From contig NZ_LBCQ02000012.1 of the NCBI RefSeq assembly GCF_001014615.2, forward strand, positions 205,965 to 269,964: a stretch of DNA of 64,000 bases, written 5' to 3'. The notes beneath the pieces were generated by a model. The model saw nothing but the letters and a program-made list of their open reading frames with translations, was not told the DNA's origin and did no database searches. The position numbers and the translations under genes are program-made. Of this stretch, positions 1-8,706 are shown piece after piece. This stretch comes from Aquamicrobium sp. LC103. GTDB lineage: Bacteria; Pseudomonadota; Alphaproteobacteria; Rhizobiales; Rhizobiaceae. Every line of letters begins with the position of its first letter. The stretch's first letter is position 1.

Positions 1-179
1 AGAGGCTGCAGGTCAGTCCGCCCGACTTTGCCGATTGCCTCGCTCGCGCCGAAGCTATAGCGGTGGACGCATCATCGGGAACTGCACTGCCCGAGCGCTT
101 CGACGACGAAGCCGAGGCGTTGCGGTGGTTCTGGATGCCGCACGAGGCCCACCTCATTCCGATCAGGAACAGCGCATGA
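1..179 (+). CDS. 3' end of an unidentified protein gene (5' truncated by window edge)
   Basis: An open frame enters the window in the frame starting at base 3 and runs without a stop to TGA at 177-179. The visible 58 residues end in FWMPHEAHLIPIRNSA. The stop overlaps the ATG of the next gene as ATGA (176-179), the usual signature of translational coupling in this genome, which is the main reason to believe it is real. No domain is recognisable in this fragment, so no function is offered. It is probably in one operon with the FAD oxidoreductase that follows. Confidence 0.6.
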   Translation, partial: RLQVSPPDFADCLARAEAIAVDASSGTALPERFDDEAEALRWFWMPHEAHLIPIRNSA

Positions 180-1483
180 CCGAAAACACCGAATGGCCTG
201 CCTCGTCATGGGCGGCCGTCACGCCGCGCAGCGCGATCGCTCCATCCCTTCAGGGCGATGCGGAAACCGAGGTGGTGGTGATCGGTGGTGGCTTTTCCGG
301 ACTTTCGACGGCATTGCATCTGGTGAAGCGCGGCCGCAAGACGATGCTGCTGGAAGGGGCGGAGATCGGCTGGGGCGCCTCCGGACGAAACAATGGGCAG
401 GTGATCCCGACCATGTCGGCGGTGGAGCCCGACGCGATCGTCAAGCGTTTCGGCGAAACCGGCGAGCGCTTTGCGAGGCTGATCGGGCAGAGCGCGGAGA
501 CGCTTTTCCGGCTCGCCGAGGCGGAAGGCATCGGTTGCGAGGCCGAGCAGACGGGCTGGTTCCAGCCCGCGCATTCTCCGGGACGGATACGCCTCAGCGA
601 GAGGCGCGTCGAGGCCTGGCGCCGCTTCGGATCGCCGGCGCAGTTGCTCGGCCGCGAGGATTGCGCCCGGCTGCTGGGTTCCGATTTCTGGTATGGCGGC
701 ATGCTCAACCCGACCGGCGGCCACGTCAACCCGCTGGCGCTGGCGCGCGGGCTTGCCGAGGCCTGTGCGCGCCAGGGCGCGGTTCTGCACGAGAATTCGC
801 CGGTGACCGGCTATGAGCGCGAGGGCGACGGCTGGCGTGTTCGCACAGCCGGCGGTTCCGTTCGCGCCCGCGCCGTGGTGCTCGCAACCAATGCCTACAC
901 CGACGCGCTTGAAAGCGGGCTGGAGCCGCGCATCTCGCGCGGCGCGGTGCCCATCCTATCCTGGCAGATGGCGAGCGAACCCATCGGCGACAATCTGCGC
1001 GCCACGATCGTGCCGGGCCGGCAGGCAATTTCCGACACCAGGGCCGATCTCCGCTTCTTCCGCTACGACGCCCGCAACCGCCTGATAACCGGTGGCTCCG
1101 TGCTCGGCGCGCACGACGCGGAGGCGCGCGTCATGGCGAAGGCGAGCGAGAACATGGGAAAAGCCTTTCCGCAGCTTTCAGGCATCAGGTTCACTCATGT
1201 CTGGAGCGGGCGCGTCGGCATCACGCAGGACCGGCTTCCGCATTTCCATCGGCTCGGGCCCGATCTGTGGGGTTGGACGGGCTGCAACGGTCGCGGGGTG
1301 GCGCTGTCGATCTCGCTCGGCCGCGAACTCGCGGCAGCCGTCGACGGCGTGTCGACGAAAGAACTGGCCTTGCCGCTGACGGAGCCGGATCGCGTGCCGT
1401 TCCATCCGATCGCGCGGCGCATCGCTCCTTTCATCCTCGCCTGGTACAAGCGGCGCGACCGCAAGGAAATCGCGCCCGCCTGA
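176..1483 (+). CDS. FAD-dependent oxidoreductase, DAO family (PuuB/gamma-glutamylputrescine oxidase-like)
   Basis: A 435-residue flavoprotein of the DAO superfamily, which oxidises amines or amino acids with FAD. The N-terminal dinucleotide fold is visible at about residues 33-53 (VVVIGGGFSGLSTALHL), followed by GWGASGRNNGQ (66-75), a motif typical of the gamma-glutamylputrescine oxidase/YgaF-like branch. The C-terminal FAD-binding part has WSGRVGITQDRLPHF and GWTGCNGRGVALS. The frame is open further upstream, but ATG 176 is chosen because the upstream gene stops there with an ATGA overlap and the extra residues look like shadow coding. Substrate is not predictable from sequence; polyamine or secondary amine oxidation is the family expectation. 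Confidence 0.85.
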   Translation: MTENTEWPASSWAAVTPRSAIAPSLQGDAETEVVVIGGGFSGLSTALHLVKRGRKTMLLEGAEIGWGASGRNNGQVIPTMSAVEPDAIVKRFGETGERFARLIGQSAETLFRLAEAEGIGCEAEQTGWFQPAHSPGRIRLSERRVEAWRRFGSPAQLLGREDCARLLGSDFWYGGMLNPTGGHVNPLALARGLAEACARQGAVLHENSPVTGYEREGDGWRVRTAGGSVRARAVVLATNAYTDALESGLEPRISRGAVPILSWQMASEPIGDNLRATIVPGRQAISDTRADLRFFRYDARNRLITGGSVLGAHDAEARVMAKASENMGKAFPQLSGIRFTHVWSGRVGITQDRLPHFHRLGPDLWGWTGCNGRGVALSISLGRELAAAVDGVSTKELALPLTEPDRVPFHPIARRIAPFILAWYKRRDRKEIAPA

Positions 1484-1682
1484 AATCGGGGGGAACCTCC
1501 GGGACCGGCAGTGCCGTCCCTATCGATCGCGGCTGCCGTAAATCGGCGCGGCGACATACCTTCACTCCCTGCGCGCAAGTCGCGTCACAGTACCTTGTCT
1601 TTACGGAATTTTTGTCCTCGGACGGTGCTTTCCTCACCGAACCGCGCCAGCATGCCGGCCGGAGCCTGCGGCATTTCTGCAC

Positions 1683-1749
1683 TTGACCCCGCGTCAGTTA
1701 CGCTTTACGAGTGACGAAAATTGAAAATCGTCAGACGTAAAACGTTACG
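1683..1749 (+). promoter_or_regulatory. Probable TetR promoter/operator region with two related 12-bp sites
   Basis: A TTGACC -35-like box (1683-1688) is followed 17 bp later by a weak TACGAG -10 (1706-1711). Two related 12-mers occur: GTAAAGCGTAAC on the minus strand (1697-1708) and GTAAAACGTTAC on the plus strand (1737-1748), matching at 10 of 12 positions. The second lies in a 14-bp dyad CGTAA-AACG-TTACG (1736-1749). The first lies inside the -35/-10 spacer and is bracketed by CGTCA (1692-1696) and TGACG (1712-1716). The arrangement suits autorepression by the TetR protein encoded just downstream and control of the efflux genes behind it. Binding is inferred, not shown. Confidence 0.5.
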
Positions 1750-1753
1750 AGCC

Positions 1754-2362
1754 ATGAGCGACGCAGCCGAAGACAATCTCGACACCGTCCGGCAGGAAAA
1801 TGTCGAGCGCATACTGGAAGCCGCCGAGCGGCTCTTCCGCCATTATGGCTACGGCAAGACGACCGTGGCCGACATCGCCCGCGATCTCGGCATGTCGCCG
1901 GCCAACATCTACCGTTTCTTTTCCTCCAAGGAGGAAATCCACCAGGCGATCTGCGGCCGGATTTTGGGGGCGGGCTATGATCTCATAGTCGCCATCTCGA
2001 AGGAATCCGGAAGCGCTTCCGATCGACTGCGCCGCTGCATCTTGGCGGAGCATCGCATGACGCTCGAGACGATGCTCGACGAGCAGAAGGTCCACGAGAT
2101 GGTGGTCGTGGCACTCGAGCGCGACTGGCACGTGATCGACAAATATATCGACCGCATCAACGAGGTTTTCGCGGAAATCATCCGCCAGGGAATAGATGCC
2201 GGCGAATTCGCCGAGCAGGATGCCGCTGCCGCCGCCAGATGTTTTGGGGCCAGCACCGTCATCCTTTGCCACCCGCAAATGGTGGCCCAGTGCCTCGCGA
2301 AGCAAAATCGCGCGACACCCGACGAACTGGTCGATTTCGCGATCAGGGCGCTGAAGAAATAG
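1754..2362 (+). CDS. TetR/AcrR family transcriptional regulator of the adjacent RND pump
   Basis: A 202-residue TetR-family repressor. The helix-turn-helix is at about residues 20-62, with LFRHYGYGKTTVADIARDLG and then MSPANIYRFFSSKEEI, the classic TetR N-terminal signature. The C-terminal two thirds are helical and would bind a ligand. In-frame TTG 1721 would add 11 residues but overlaps the operator-like repeats; ATG 1754 is preferred by homology to usual TetR length. The gene sits 51 bp before an RND adaptor/pump pair on the same strand, the usual context of a local efflux repressor responding to a pump substrate. Confidence 0.9.
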   Translation: MSDAAEDNLDTVRQENVERILEAAERLFRHYGYGKTTVADIARDLGMSPANIYRFFSSKEEIHQAICGRILGAGYDLIVAISKESGSASDRLRRCILAEHRMTLETMLDEQKVHEMVVVALERDWHVIDKYIDRINEVFAEIIRQGIDAGEFAEQDAAAAARCFGASTVILCHPQMVAQCLAKQNRATPDELVDFAIRALKK

Positions 2363-2413
2363 CGGCGGCCGGCGGCCGTCTTTCGATAGCTGGATTTTTT
2401 AGGAGTGCGAACG

Positions 2414-3553
2414 ATGAATTCGTTCAAGACCTTCAACGGGGCCGTGCGCCCTTTCGCAACCCTCGCGCTGATCGCCGCACTCGGCATTGCGGTCTCCGCC
2501 TGCTCGGAGGCGAAGACGGAAACGGTCAAGGAAATCGTTCGACCGGTCAAGGTGGTGGAGATCGCAAATGGCGGAGACAGCCGCGAGGTCGACTACTCCG
2601 GGTCCGTGAAGGCGCGCACCGAAATGAATCTCGGCTTTCGCGTCGCCGGCAAGGTCACCGAGCGGCTGGCCGACATCGGCGACAAGGTGAAGCCGGGCGA
2701 CGTGCTGGCGCGTATCGACTCGACCGACTATGAGTTGGCCGTCAACACCGCGAAGGCCAATCTGGCCGCCGCCGAGAAGCAGGTCGAGACGGCCGGCCTG
2801 GTGAAGCAGCGGGTTGAACAGCTCTTCGCGAAGAGAGTCGCCTCGCAGGCCAATGTCGACGAGGCATTGCTCAGCCACCAGCAAGCCATTGCGACGCGCG
2901 ACGCGGCCCGTTCCTCTTTGCAGCAGGCCGACAACCAGGTCGCCTATAGCGAGCTGAAAGCGGACCAGAACGGCATCGTGACGGCGGTCAGCGCCGACAG
3001 GGGCCAGGTCGTGGCGATCGGCACGCCGGTGGTGACTGTCGCCGTCGACGACGAGAAGGAGATCCAGATCGCCGTACCCGAGGGTGACGTCGCGCATTTC
3101 AGGCCGGGCAAGGCGGTCAAGGTGGGCTTCTGGACCGACGACCGGCTTCGTCTGGACGGCACGGTCCGCGAGGTAGCGGGCAGCGCCGATCCGAGGTCGC
3201 GCACCTTCTCCGTCCGCATCAGCCTTCCCGACGATCCGCGCGTGCTTCTCGGCATGACGGCGACGGTCAGGGCGGCGGTCGATGCGGAACGTACGCTGGT
3301 TTCCGTGCCGCTGGAGGCGCTCGCCGACAAGGATGGCAAGCGGATCGTCTGGGTCGTCGATCGCGGCTCCTCCACCGTGCATGCGCGAGACATCGAGGTC
3401 GCCGACTTCACCTCCAACGGCGTCCGCGTGACGGAAGGGCTGCGACCCGGCGACGTCGTGGTTGCGGCCGGCACGCAGTTCATGGCCGAGAACCTGAAGG
3501 TCAAGCTGCCGGAAGGATCGGTCTCGCTCGAGACCGCCGAAGCGGCGCGCTGA
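2414..3553 (+). CDS. RND efflux periplasmic adaptor (membrane fusion) lipoprotein
   Basis: A 379-residue HlyD/AcrA-type adaptor linking the inner-membrane RND pump to an outer-membrane channel. The N-terminus has a lipoprotein signal with lipobox IAVSAC (Cys30), so the protein is anchored in the inner membrane facing the periplasm. A lipoyl/barrel-sandwich half (MNLGFRVAGKV, then GDKVKPGDVLARID) precedes an Ala/Gln-rich coiled-coil hairpin (about 105-165) and a beta-barrel (VGFWTDDRLRLDGTVREVAG). ATG 2414 is chosen because AGGAG (2401-2405) lies 8 nt upstream; the in-frame GTG 2405 overlaps that site. It is 30 bp from the pump gene and clearly co-transcribed with it. Confidence 0.93.
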   Translation: MNSFKTFNGAVRPFATLALIAALGIAVSACSEAKTETVKEIVRPVKVVEIANGGDSREVDYSGSVKARTEMNLGFRVAGKVTERLADIGDKVKPGDVLARIDSTDYELAVNTAKANLAAAEKQVETAGLVKQRVEQLFAKRVASQANVDEALLSHQQAIATRDAARSSLQQADNQVAYSELKADQNGIVTAVSADRGQVVAIGTPVVTVAVDDEKEIQIAVPEGDVAHFRPGKAVKVGFWTDDRLRLDGTVREVAGSADPRSRTFSVRISLPDDPRVLLGMTATVRAAVDAERTLVSVPLEALADKDGKRIVWVVDRGSSTVHARDIEVADFTSNGVRVTEGLRPGDVVVAAGTQFMAENLKVKLPEGSVSLETAEAAR

Positions 3554-3583
3554 AACCCTATTCGTTAGATATCGAGGCGTCTC

Positions 3584-6500
3584 ATGACGACTTCCTCCGA
3601 AGACAAGAGACCGTTCAACCTCTCGCGCTGGGCGATCGGTCATCCCAGCATCGCCCGCTTCCTCTTCGGTCTCATATTGATCGCCGGCGTGCTCGGCCTG
3701 ATGAATATGGGCCAGCGCGAGGATCCGGAATTCACCTTTCGCGTGATGGTCGTCCAGGCGGTCTGGCCCGGCGCCTCGCTCGAGGACATGCAGGACCAGG
3801 TGGTCAACAAGATCGAGCGCAAGCTGCAGGAAACGCCGCATCTCGACTGGGTGCGCTCCTACGCGCGCGCCGGCAGCGCCATCATCACCGTGCAGGTGAA
3901 GGGCGACACCACGCCCGATGAGGTGGCCGACGCCTTCTACCAGATCCGCAAGAAGGTGGGCGACATAGAGACCGAGCTGCCTGAAGGGCTGATGGGGCCG
4001 TATTTCAACGACGAGTTCGGCGACACTTTCATCACCATGCACGCGATCAGCGGCGACGGCTACAGCTATCCGGAGCTGAAGGCATTCGCCGTACAGGCGC
4101 GCGACATGCTGCTGACGACGCCGGGCGTCGAAAAGGCGGTCGTCATCGGAGACCAGCCGCAGGTGATCTATATCGACGTCTCCTCGAAGACGCTCGCCGA
4201 GCGCGGGTTGACGCTGGTTGACCTGCAGAATGCCATCAAAGGCCAAAACAATGTCGACCCGGCGGGTTCCGTCGACACCGGCACGCGCTCCGTGCGCATC
4301 TCGGTCGAGGGCGACGTCACGAGCGCGGCCGACATCCGCGAGCTGCGCCTGCGCGCGGGAGATCAGGTGACGCGCCTCGGCGACATCGCCACGGTGACGG
4401 AAGGCCTGCAGGATCCCTATCAGCGCAAATACCGCTTCAACGGGCATGAAAGCGTCCAGATCGGCGTCGTCATGGCCAAGGGTTTCAACGTTACCGATGT
4501 CGGCAAGAACGTCGAGGCGGTCTATCAGCGCTTCGAGGAAGCGCTGCCCTACGGGGTCTCGGTCGACCAAATTTCGAACCAGCCCCACGTCGTGACCGAG
4601 GCGATCGGCGAGTTCATGAAAGTGCTGGCCGAGGCGCTGGTGATCGTTCTCGTCGTCTCCTTCCTGTCGATCGGCTGGCGGTCTGGCCTGGTCATCGCCA
4701 TAGCCATTCCGCTGGTGCTCGCGGCGACCTTTGCCATCATGTACCAGCTCGGCATCGATCTGCAGCGCATCTCGCTCGGCGCGTTGATCATCGCGCTCGG
4801 CCTGCTCGTCGACGACGCGATGATCGTGGTGGAGATGATGGAGCGCAAGCTCGAGGAGGGGCTTGAGAAGATCGACGCGGCAAGCTTCGCCTATTCCTCC
4901 ACCGCCTTTCCGATGCTGACGGGCACGCTGATCACGACGGCGGGTTTCATTCCGGTCGGCTTCGCGGAATCGGCGGCGGGCGAGTATGTCCGCTCGCTGT
5001 TCTACGTGGTCGGCATCGCGCTGGTCATATCCTGGTTCGTGGCCGTGTATTTCACGCCCTGGCTGGGCCATATGATCCTGAAGCAGCGCCAGCATGTCGG
5101 CGAGCATCACGACGTCTTCGACACGCCCTTCTACCGGCGCCTGGGGGTGACGGTCGGCTGGGCCGTCAGGCATCGCATCCTCGTTCTCCTCTCGACCTTG
5201 GCGATCTTCGCCGCCAGCCTCTGGAGCTTCCAGTTCATTCCGCAGAACTTTTTCCCGGAATCGGAGCGGCCGGAGATCCTGGTCGATCTCTGGCTGCCGG
5301 AAGGCACGAGCATCAAGGAAGTCGAGGTCCAGGCCGAGGCGCTCGAGACGCGGATGATGGACGACCCGGACAAGAAGTTCATCGCCACATATATCGGCGA
5401 GGGCGTGCCCCGATTCTTCCTGCCGCTCGATCAGCAGCTTCGCAATCCCAATTTCGCGCAGTTGCTCATCATGGCGAATGACGAACCGGCGCGCGAACGA
5501 CTGATCGAGAAGCTGCGGACGGTCCTCGCCGCGGATTTCCCGTCGATCCGGGCCAAGGTCGACCGGCTGTTCCTCGGCCCGCCGACCGGCTGGCCGGTGC
5601 AGTTGCGCGTGATGGGTCCAGGTCGCCAGGAAGTGCGCCGCATCGCCGACGAGGTGAAGGGGCGCTTCCACCAGGATCCGTTGCTCGACGCGGTTCACGA
5701 CGACTGGCTCGAGCCGGTGTCGGCGATGAAACTGGTGATCGATCAGGACCGCGCCCGTGCGCTCGGCGTCACCTCGCAGCGGGTCCGCCAGATGCTGCAG
5801 GCCGCGATGTCCGGTATGCCGCTCGACGATTTCCGCGACGGCGAGGAAACCATTTCCATCGTCGCCCGGGAGCCGGGTGCAAGCAGGTCGCTGCTGTCGG
5901 CGGTGGATTCGGTCTACGTTCCGACGGACTTCGGCGACTTCGTGCCGGTCTCTCAGATCGCCCGCGTCGTTCCCGTCATGGAGCAGGGCATCGAATGGCG
6001 GCGCGACCGCCTGCCGACGATCTCCGTGCGCGCCACGCTGCCGGACGGCGTGCAGCCGAACGACGTGACGATGAAGCTCTTCAACGAAATGGCCGACCTG
6101 CGCGCGAGCCTGCCCGCCGGCTACAAGATAGAAATACAGGGCGGGGCCGAGGATGCTGCCGAAAGTCAGGCCTCGATCGCCGCCAAGGCGCCGATCATGC
6201 TGCTTGCGATCGTGCTGCTTCTCATGGTGCAGCTCCAGCATTTCGGCAAGTCGATGCTGGTGCTGGCGACGGGTCCGCTCGGTGTCATCGGCGCGGCCGC
6301 GGCGCTGCTGATCAGCGGCGCACCTTTCGGTTTCGTGGCCATTCTGGGGGTCATCGCGCTGCTCGGCATCATCATCCGCAACTCAATCATCCTCGTTGAC
6401 CAGATCGACCAGGACATCGCCGCCGGGATCGAGCGCTACGAGGCGATCGTGGGGGCGACGGTGCGCCGTTTCCGGCCGATCACGCTGACCGCGCTGACGG

Positions 6501-6721
6501 CGGTTCTGGCACTGATCCCGATCTCGCGCGGTGTCTTCTGGGGACCGCTCGCCTATGCGATGATGGGCGGCATTCTCGTCGCCACCGTGCTGACCATCCT
6601 GGTCCTGCCGGCCGGTTACGCGCTCTTTTTCGGCAGGGAGCCGAAGGGCGCGCGGCCCAAGGCGGAAGCTGGGCAGAACGGGATGCCCGAAATCGAGCAA
6701 CCGGCGCTGGCGGCGGAATAG
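3584..6721 (+). CDS. RND family efflux transporter, inner-membrane pump subunit
   Basis: A 1045-residue AcrB-type proton-driven efflux pump of normal family length. It has TM1 near residues 20-40, a large periplasmic loop, TM2-TM6, the paired acidic residues of the proton relay in TM4 (ALGLLVDDAMIVVEMME), a second periplasmic loop from about 560, and TM8-TM12 near the C-terminus (VIALLGIIIRNSIILVDQ). GAGG lies just before ATG 3584. No outer-membrane factor gene is present, so it must borrow a TolC-like channel encoded elsewhere. The substrate cannot be told from sequence; the TetR gene upstream points to drug or metabolite efflux rather than metal efflux. Confidence 0.95.
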   Translation: MTTSSEDKRPFNLSRWAIGHPSIARFLFGLILIAGVLGLMNMGQREDPEFTFRVMVVQAVWPGASLEDMQDQVVNKIERKLQETPHLDWVRSYARAGSAIITVQVKGDTTPDEVADAFYQIRKKVGDIETELPEGLMGPYFNDEFGDTFITMHAISGDGYSYPELKAFAVQARDMLLTTPGVEKAVVIGDQPQVIYIDVSSKTLAERGLTLVDLQNAIKGQNNVDPAGSVDTGTRSVRISVEGDVTSAADIRELRLRAGDQVTRLGDIATVTEGLQDPYQRKYRFNGHESVQIGVVMAKGFNVTDVGKNVEAVYQRFEEALPYGVSVDQISNQPHVVTEAIGEFMKVLAEALVIVLVVSFLSIGWRSGLVIAIAIPLVLAATFAIMYQLGIDLQRISLGALIIALGLLVDDAMIVVEMMERKLEEGLEKIDAASFAYSSTAFPMLTGTLITTAGFIPVGFAESAAGEYVRSLFYVVGIALVISWFVAVYFTPWLGHMILKQRQHVGEHHDVFDTPFYRRLGVTVGWAVRHRILVLLSTLAIFAASLWSFQFIPQNFFPESERPEILVDLWLPEGTSIKEVEVQAEALETRMMDDPDKKFIATYIGEGVPRFFLPLDQQLRNPNFAQLLIMANDEPARERLIEKLRTVLAADFPSIRAKVDRLFLGPPTGWPVQLRVMGPGRQEVRRIADEVKGRFHQDPLLDAVHDDWLEPVSAMKLVIDQDRARALGVTSQRVRQMLQAAMSGMPLDDFRDGEETISIVAREPGASRSLLSAVDSVYVPTDFGDFVPVSQIARVVPVMEQGIEWRRDRLPTISVRATLPDGVQPNDVTMKLFNEMADLRASLPAGYKIEIQGGAEDAAESQASIAAKAPIMLLAIVLLLMVQLQHFGKSMLVLATGPLGVIGAAAALLISGAPFGFVAILGVIALLGIIIRNSIILVDQIDQDIAAGIERYEAIVGATVRRFRPITLTALTAVLALIPISRGVFWGPLAYAMMGGILVATVLTILVLPAGYALFFGREPKGARPKAEAGQNGMPEIEQPALAAE

Positions 6722-6732
6722 GAAGGGACAGT

Positions 6733-7497
6733 ATGATCCGTATCTCCGCCAATCTCGGCTTCCTCTGGAACGAGCTTCCGCTCGCGGATGCCATCCGCAA
6801 GGCGAGGGAGGCGGGTTTCGACGCCGTCGAATGCCATTGGCCCTATGGCGAGGATGGCGACGGGGTCAAGGCAGCCCTCGATGAAACCGGCCTGCCGATG
6901 CTCGGCCTCAACACCGCGAAAGGACAGCCGGGCGAATTCGGGCTATCGGCTTTGCCCGGCCGTCAGGAAGAAGCGCGCGCGACGATCGATAAAGCCGTCG
7001 ACTACGCGACGAGGACCGGAGCGCGCGCCGTCCACGTCATGGCAGGCATCACCGACGCGGCCGATGCCGGCGTCGTCTTCCGGGAAAACCTCGTCTATGC
7101 CTGCGAGCTCGCGGGCAGGCACCACATGACGATCCTGATCGAGCCTTTGAATACGCGAGACGTACCGGGCTATTTTCTCACCACGCTCGAACAGGCGGCG
7201 GATATCATCGAACGTGTCGGGCGGATGGAGCTCAAGATCATGTTCGACTGCTATCACATGCAGATTATGGGCGGCGATCTTCTCGCCCGCTACCGGCATC
7301 ACCGTGACGCCATTGGTCACGTGCAGTTCGCCGCCGTGCCCTCGCGCGCGGAGCCGGGGGACGGCGAGGTGGCCTTCGAATGGCTGCTGCCCGCGATCGC
7401 GGCGGAGGGCTATGAAGGCTTCTTCGGCGCCGAATATAAGCCTTCCGGGCAGGTCGAAGACGGCCTCGACTGGATGAAGGCGTTTCGGCCAGCATAG
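6733..7497 (+). CDS. hyi: Hydroxypyruvate isomerase-like TIM-barrel protein
   Basis: A 254-residue xylose-isomerase-like TIM barrel resembling Hyi, which interconverts hydroxypyruvate and tartronate semialdehyde. Expected metal-site motifs are present in order: ILIEPLNTRDVPGYFL (Glu), KIMFDCYHMQIM (Asp/His), GHVQFAAVPSRAEPG (Gln) and FFGAEYKPSG (Glu). GGAAGGGA precedes ATG 6733. It starts 11 bp after the RND pump stop, so it is probably on the same transcript, an unusual partner for an efflux pump. No glyoxylate carboligase or tartronate semialdehyde reductase is nearby, so 2-oxo-tetronate isomerase or another sugar-acid isomerase remains possible. The symbol reflects family resemblance only. 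Confidence 0.8.
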   Translation: MIRISANLGFLWNELPLADAIRKAREAGFDAVECHWPYGEDGDGVKAALDETGLPMLGLNTAKGQPGEFGLSALPGRQEEARATIDKAVDYATRTGARAVHVMAGITDAADAGVVFRENLVYACELAGRHHMTILIEPLNTRDVPGYFLTTLEQAADIIERVGRMELKIMFDCYHMQIMGGDLLARYRHHRDAIGHVQFAAVPSRAEPGDGEVAFEWLLPAIAAEGYEGFFGAEYKPSGQVEDGLDWMKAFRPA

Positions 7498-7538
7498 GCG
7501 CAAACCAGCCGATTACGTTCGCGGGCGCCGCTGGCGGG

Positions 7539-8663
7539 TCACATCACCTGCGCGAGCAGGGCCGCATAGTCTTCCTTGTTCAATTTGCGTGGGTTGGTCT
7601 GGTGGCTGTGATCGGCGAGGGCGCGTTCGCAGACCCATTCGACGACGCCCGGCGTCACACCGAGATCCGATAGCTTCTCGGGAATGCCGAGCTGCCGGTT
7701 GAGCGCATCCAGCCTGTCGGCAAGGCTTTCGGACGGTGAGAGACCGATTGCGTCGCCGAGCCGTTCGACCTTCTCGCGCGCCGCATCGCGGTTGCATCTC
7801 AACACTGGCGGCATAAGGATCGCGTTGAGCATTCCGTGATGCAGCTTGAGGGACTTGAGCCCGCCGAGCGCATGGCTCAGCGCGTGGACGGCTCCCAGCC
7901 CCTTCTGGAAAGTAAGTCCGCCCTGCAGCGCACCCATCATGAGCTCGCTCCGCGCGGCGAGATCGGACCCATCGGCGATTGCAGCCGGTAAGGCCTTCCA
8001 TATACGGGCGAAGCCGTCGATCGCGATCGCCTCGGCCGGCGGATTGAAGCGCGGCGACAGATAAGTCTCGATGCAATGGGAAAGCGCATCGAGCGCGGTC
8101 GCCGCCGTGAGCGGGGCGGGCAGGCCAAGCGTCAGCTCCGGATCGCAGATCGCGCGCCTGGGGATCAGATGCGGGCTGATGAAGCCGAGCTTGCGCTCGT
8201 CGTCGAGCGTGATCAGGGCCGCGCGGCCGACCTCCGAACCCGTGCCGGCGGTCGTCGGTATGGCGACCAGGGGTGCGACGGCGGGCGTGATCCTCGGGAT
8301 TCCGCCCAATATCGCCGCGTAATTCTCCAGATCGCCCGGATGGGTCGCGAGCAGCGCGACGCCCTTGGCGAGATCGATCGGGGAGCCGCCGCCGAAGGCG
8401 ACGACACCGTCGCAGGCTTCGGAACGATAGAGCCGCAGCGCTTCCGCCACGGCGCTTTCGGTTGGGTTCGTGGGGACGTCGAGGAATTGCGGCGTGCCGC
8501 TGCCGAGATGCGGCGAGAGGCGTTCGAGGAGACCGGCGGCGGCGATGCCTCGGTCGCTGACAAGGAGCGGCCGCGACATGCCGAGTTCGCGCATCGCGTC
8601 CGGCAGCGATGCCAGCGCGCCGGCGCCGAAATTGATGGTCGTGAGATAGGTGATGATGTCCAT
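7539..8663 (-). CDS. Iron-containing alcohol dehydrogenase
   Basis: A 374-residue group III (Fe-ADH/maleylacetate reductase-like) dehydrogenase. Nucleotide-binding signatures are VVAFGGGSPIDLAKG (88-101) and PTTAGTGSEVG (137-146). Candidate metal ligands are Asp192 and His196 (LDALSHCIE), His260 (GAVHALSHALGG) and His275 or His276 (KLHHGMLNA). It is the last gene of the minus-strand operon that includes the NitT/TauT transporter and two SDRs. It would oxidise or reduce an intermediate of the imported compound. ATG 8663 is chosen because MDIITYL starts the conserved domain; the open frame extends upstream only into an intergenic stretch. The exact substrate is unknown. Confidence 0.88.
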   Translation of the reverse strand: MDIITYLTTINFGAGALASLPDAMRELGMSRPLLVSDRGIAAAGLLERLSPHLGSGTPQFLDVPTNPTESAVAEALRLYRSEACDGVVAFGGGSPIDLAKGVALLATHPGDLENYAAILGGIPRITPAVAPLVAIPTTAGTGSEVGRAALITLDDERKLGFISPHLIPRRAICDPELTLGLPAPLTAATALDALSHCIETYLSPRFNPPAEAIAIDGFARIWKALPAAIADGSDLAARSELMMGALQGGLTFQKGLGAVHALSHALGGLKSLKLHHGMLNAILMPPVLRCNRDAAREKVERLGDAIGLSPSESLADRLDALNRQLGIPEKLSDLGVTPGVVEWVCERALADHSHQTNPRKLNKEDYAALLAQVM

Positions 8664-8706
8664 GGCGGTTCGTTCTTCTTGACGTCGAAGGGGCGTGCGG
8701 CTTGGC

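Noticed and set aside
1484..1682. Possible small gene between the FAD oxidoreductase and the TetR gene
   Set aside because: Open frames there have no ribosome site or recognisable protein; the stretch is better read as a promoter region.
2399..6241. A 1280-codon open frame on the minus strand
   Set aside because: It lies antisense to the RND adaptor and pump, has an Arg/His/Asp-rich low-complexity composition without domains, and is the expected shadow of high-GC third-position bias.
7498..7538. GGGCGCCGCTGGCGGG-type repeat considered as a terminator between hyi and the Fe-ADH gene
   Set aside because: The stem is too imperfect and there is no T-run in either direction.
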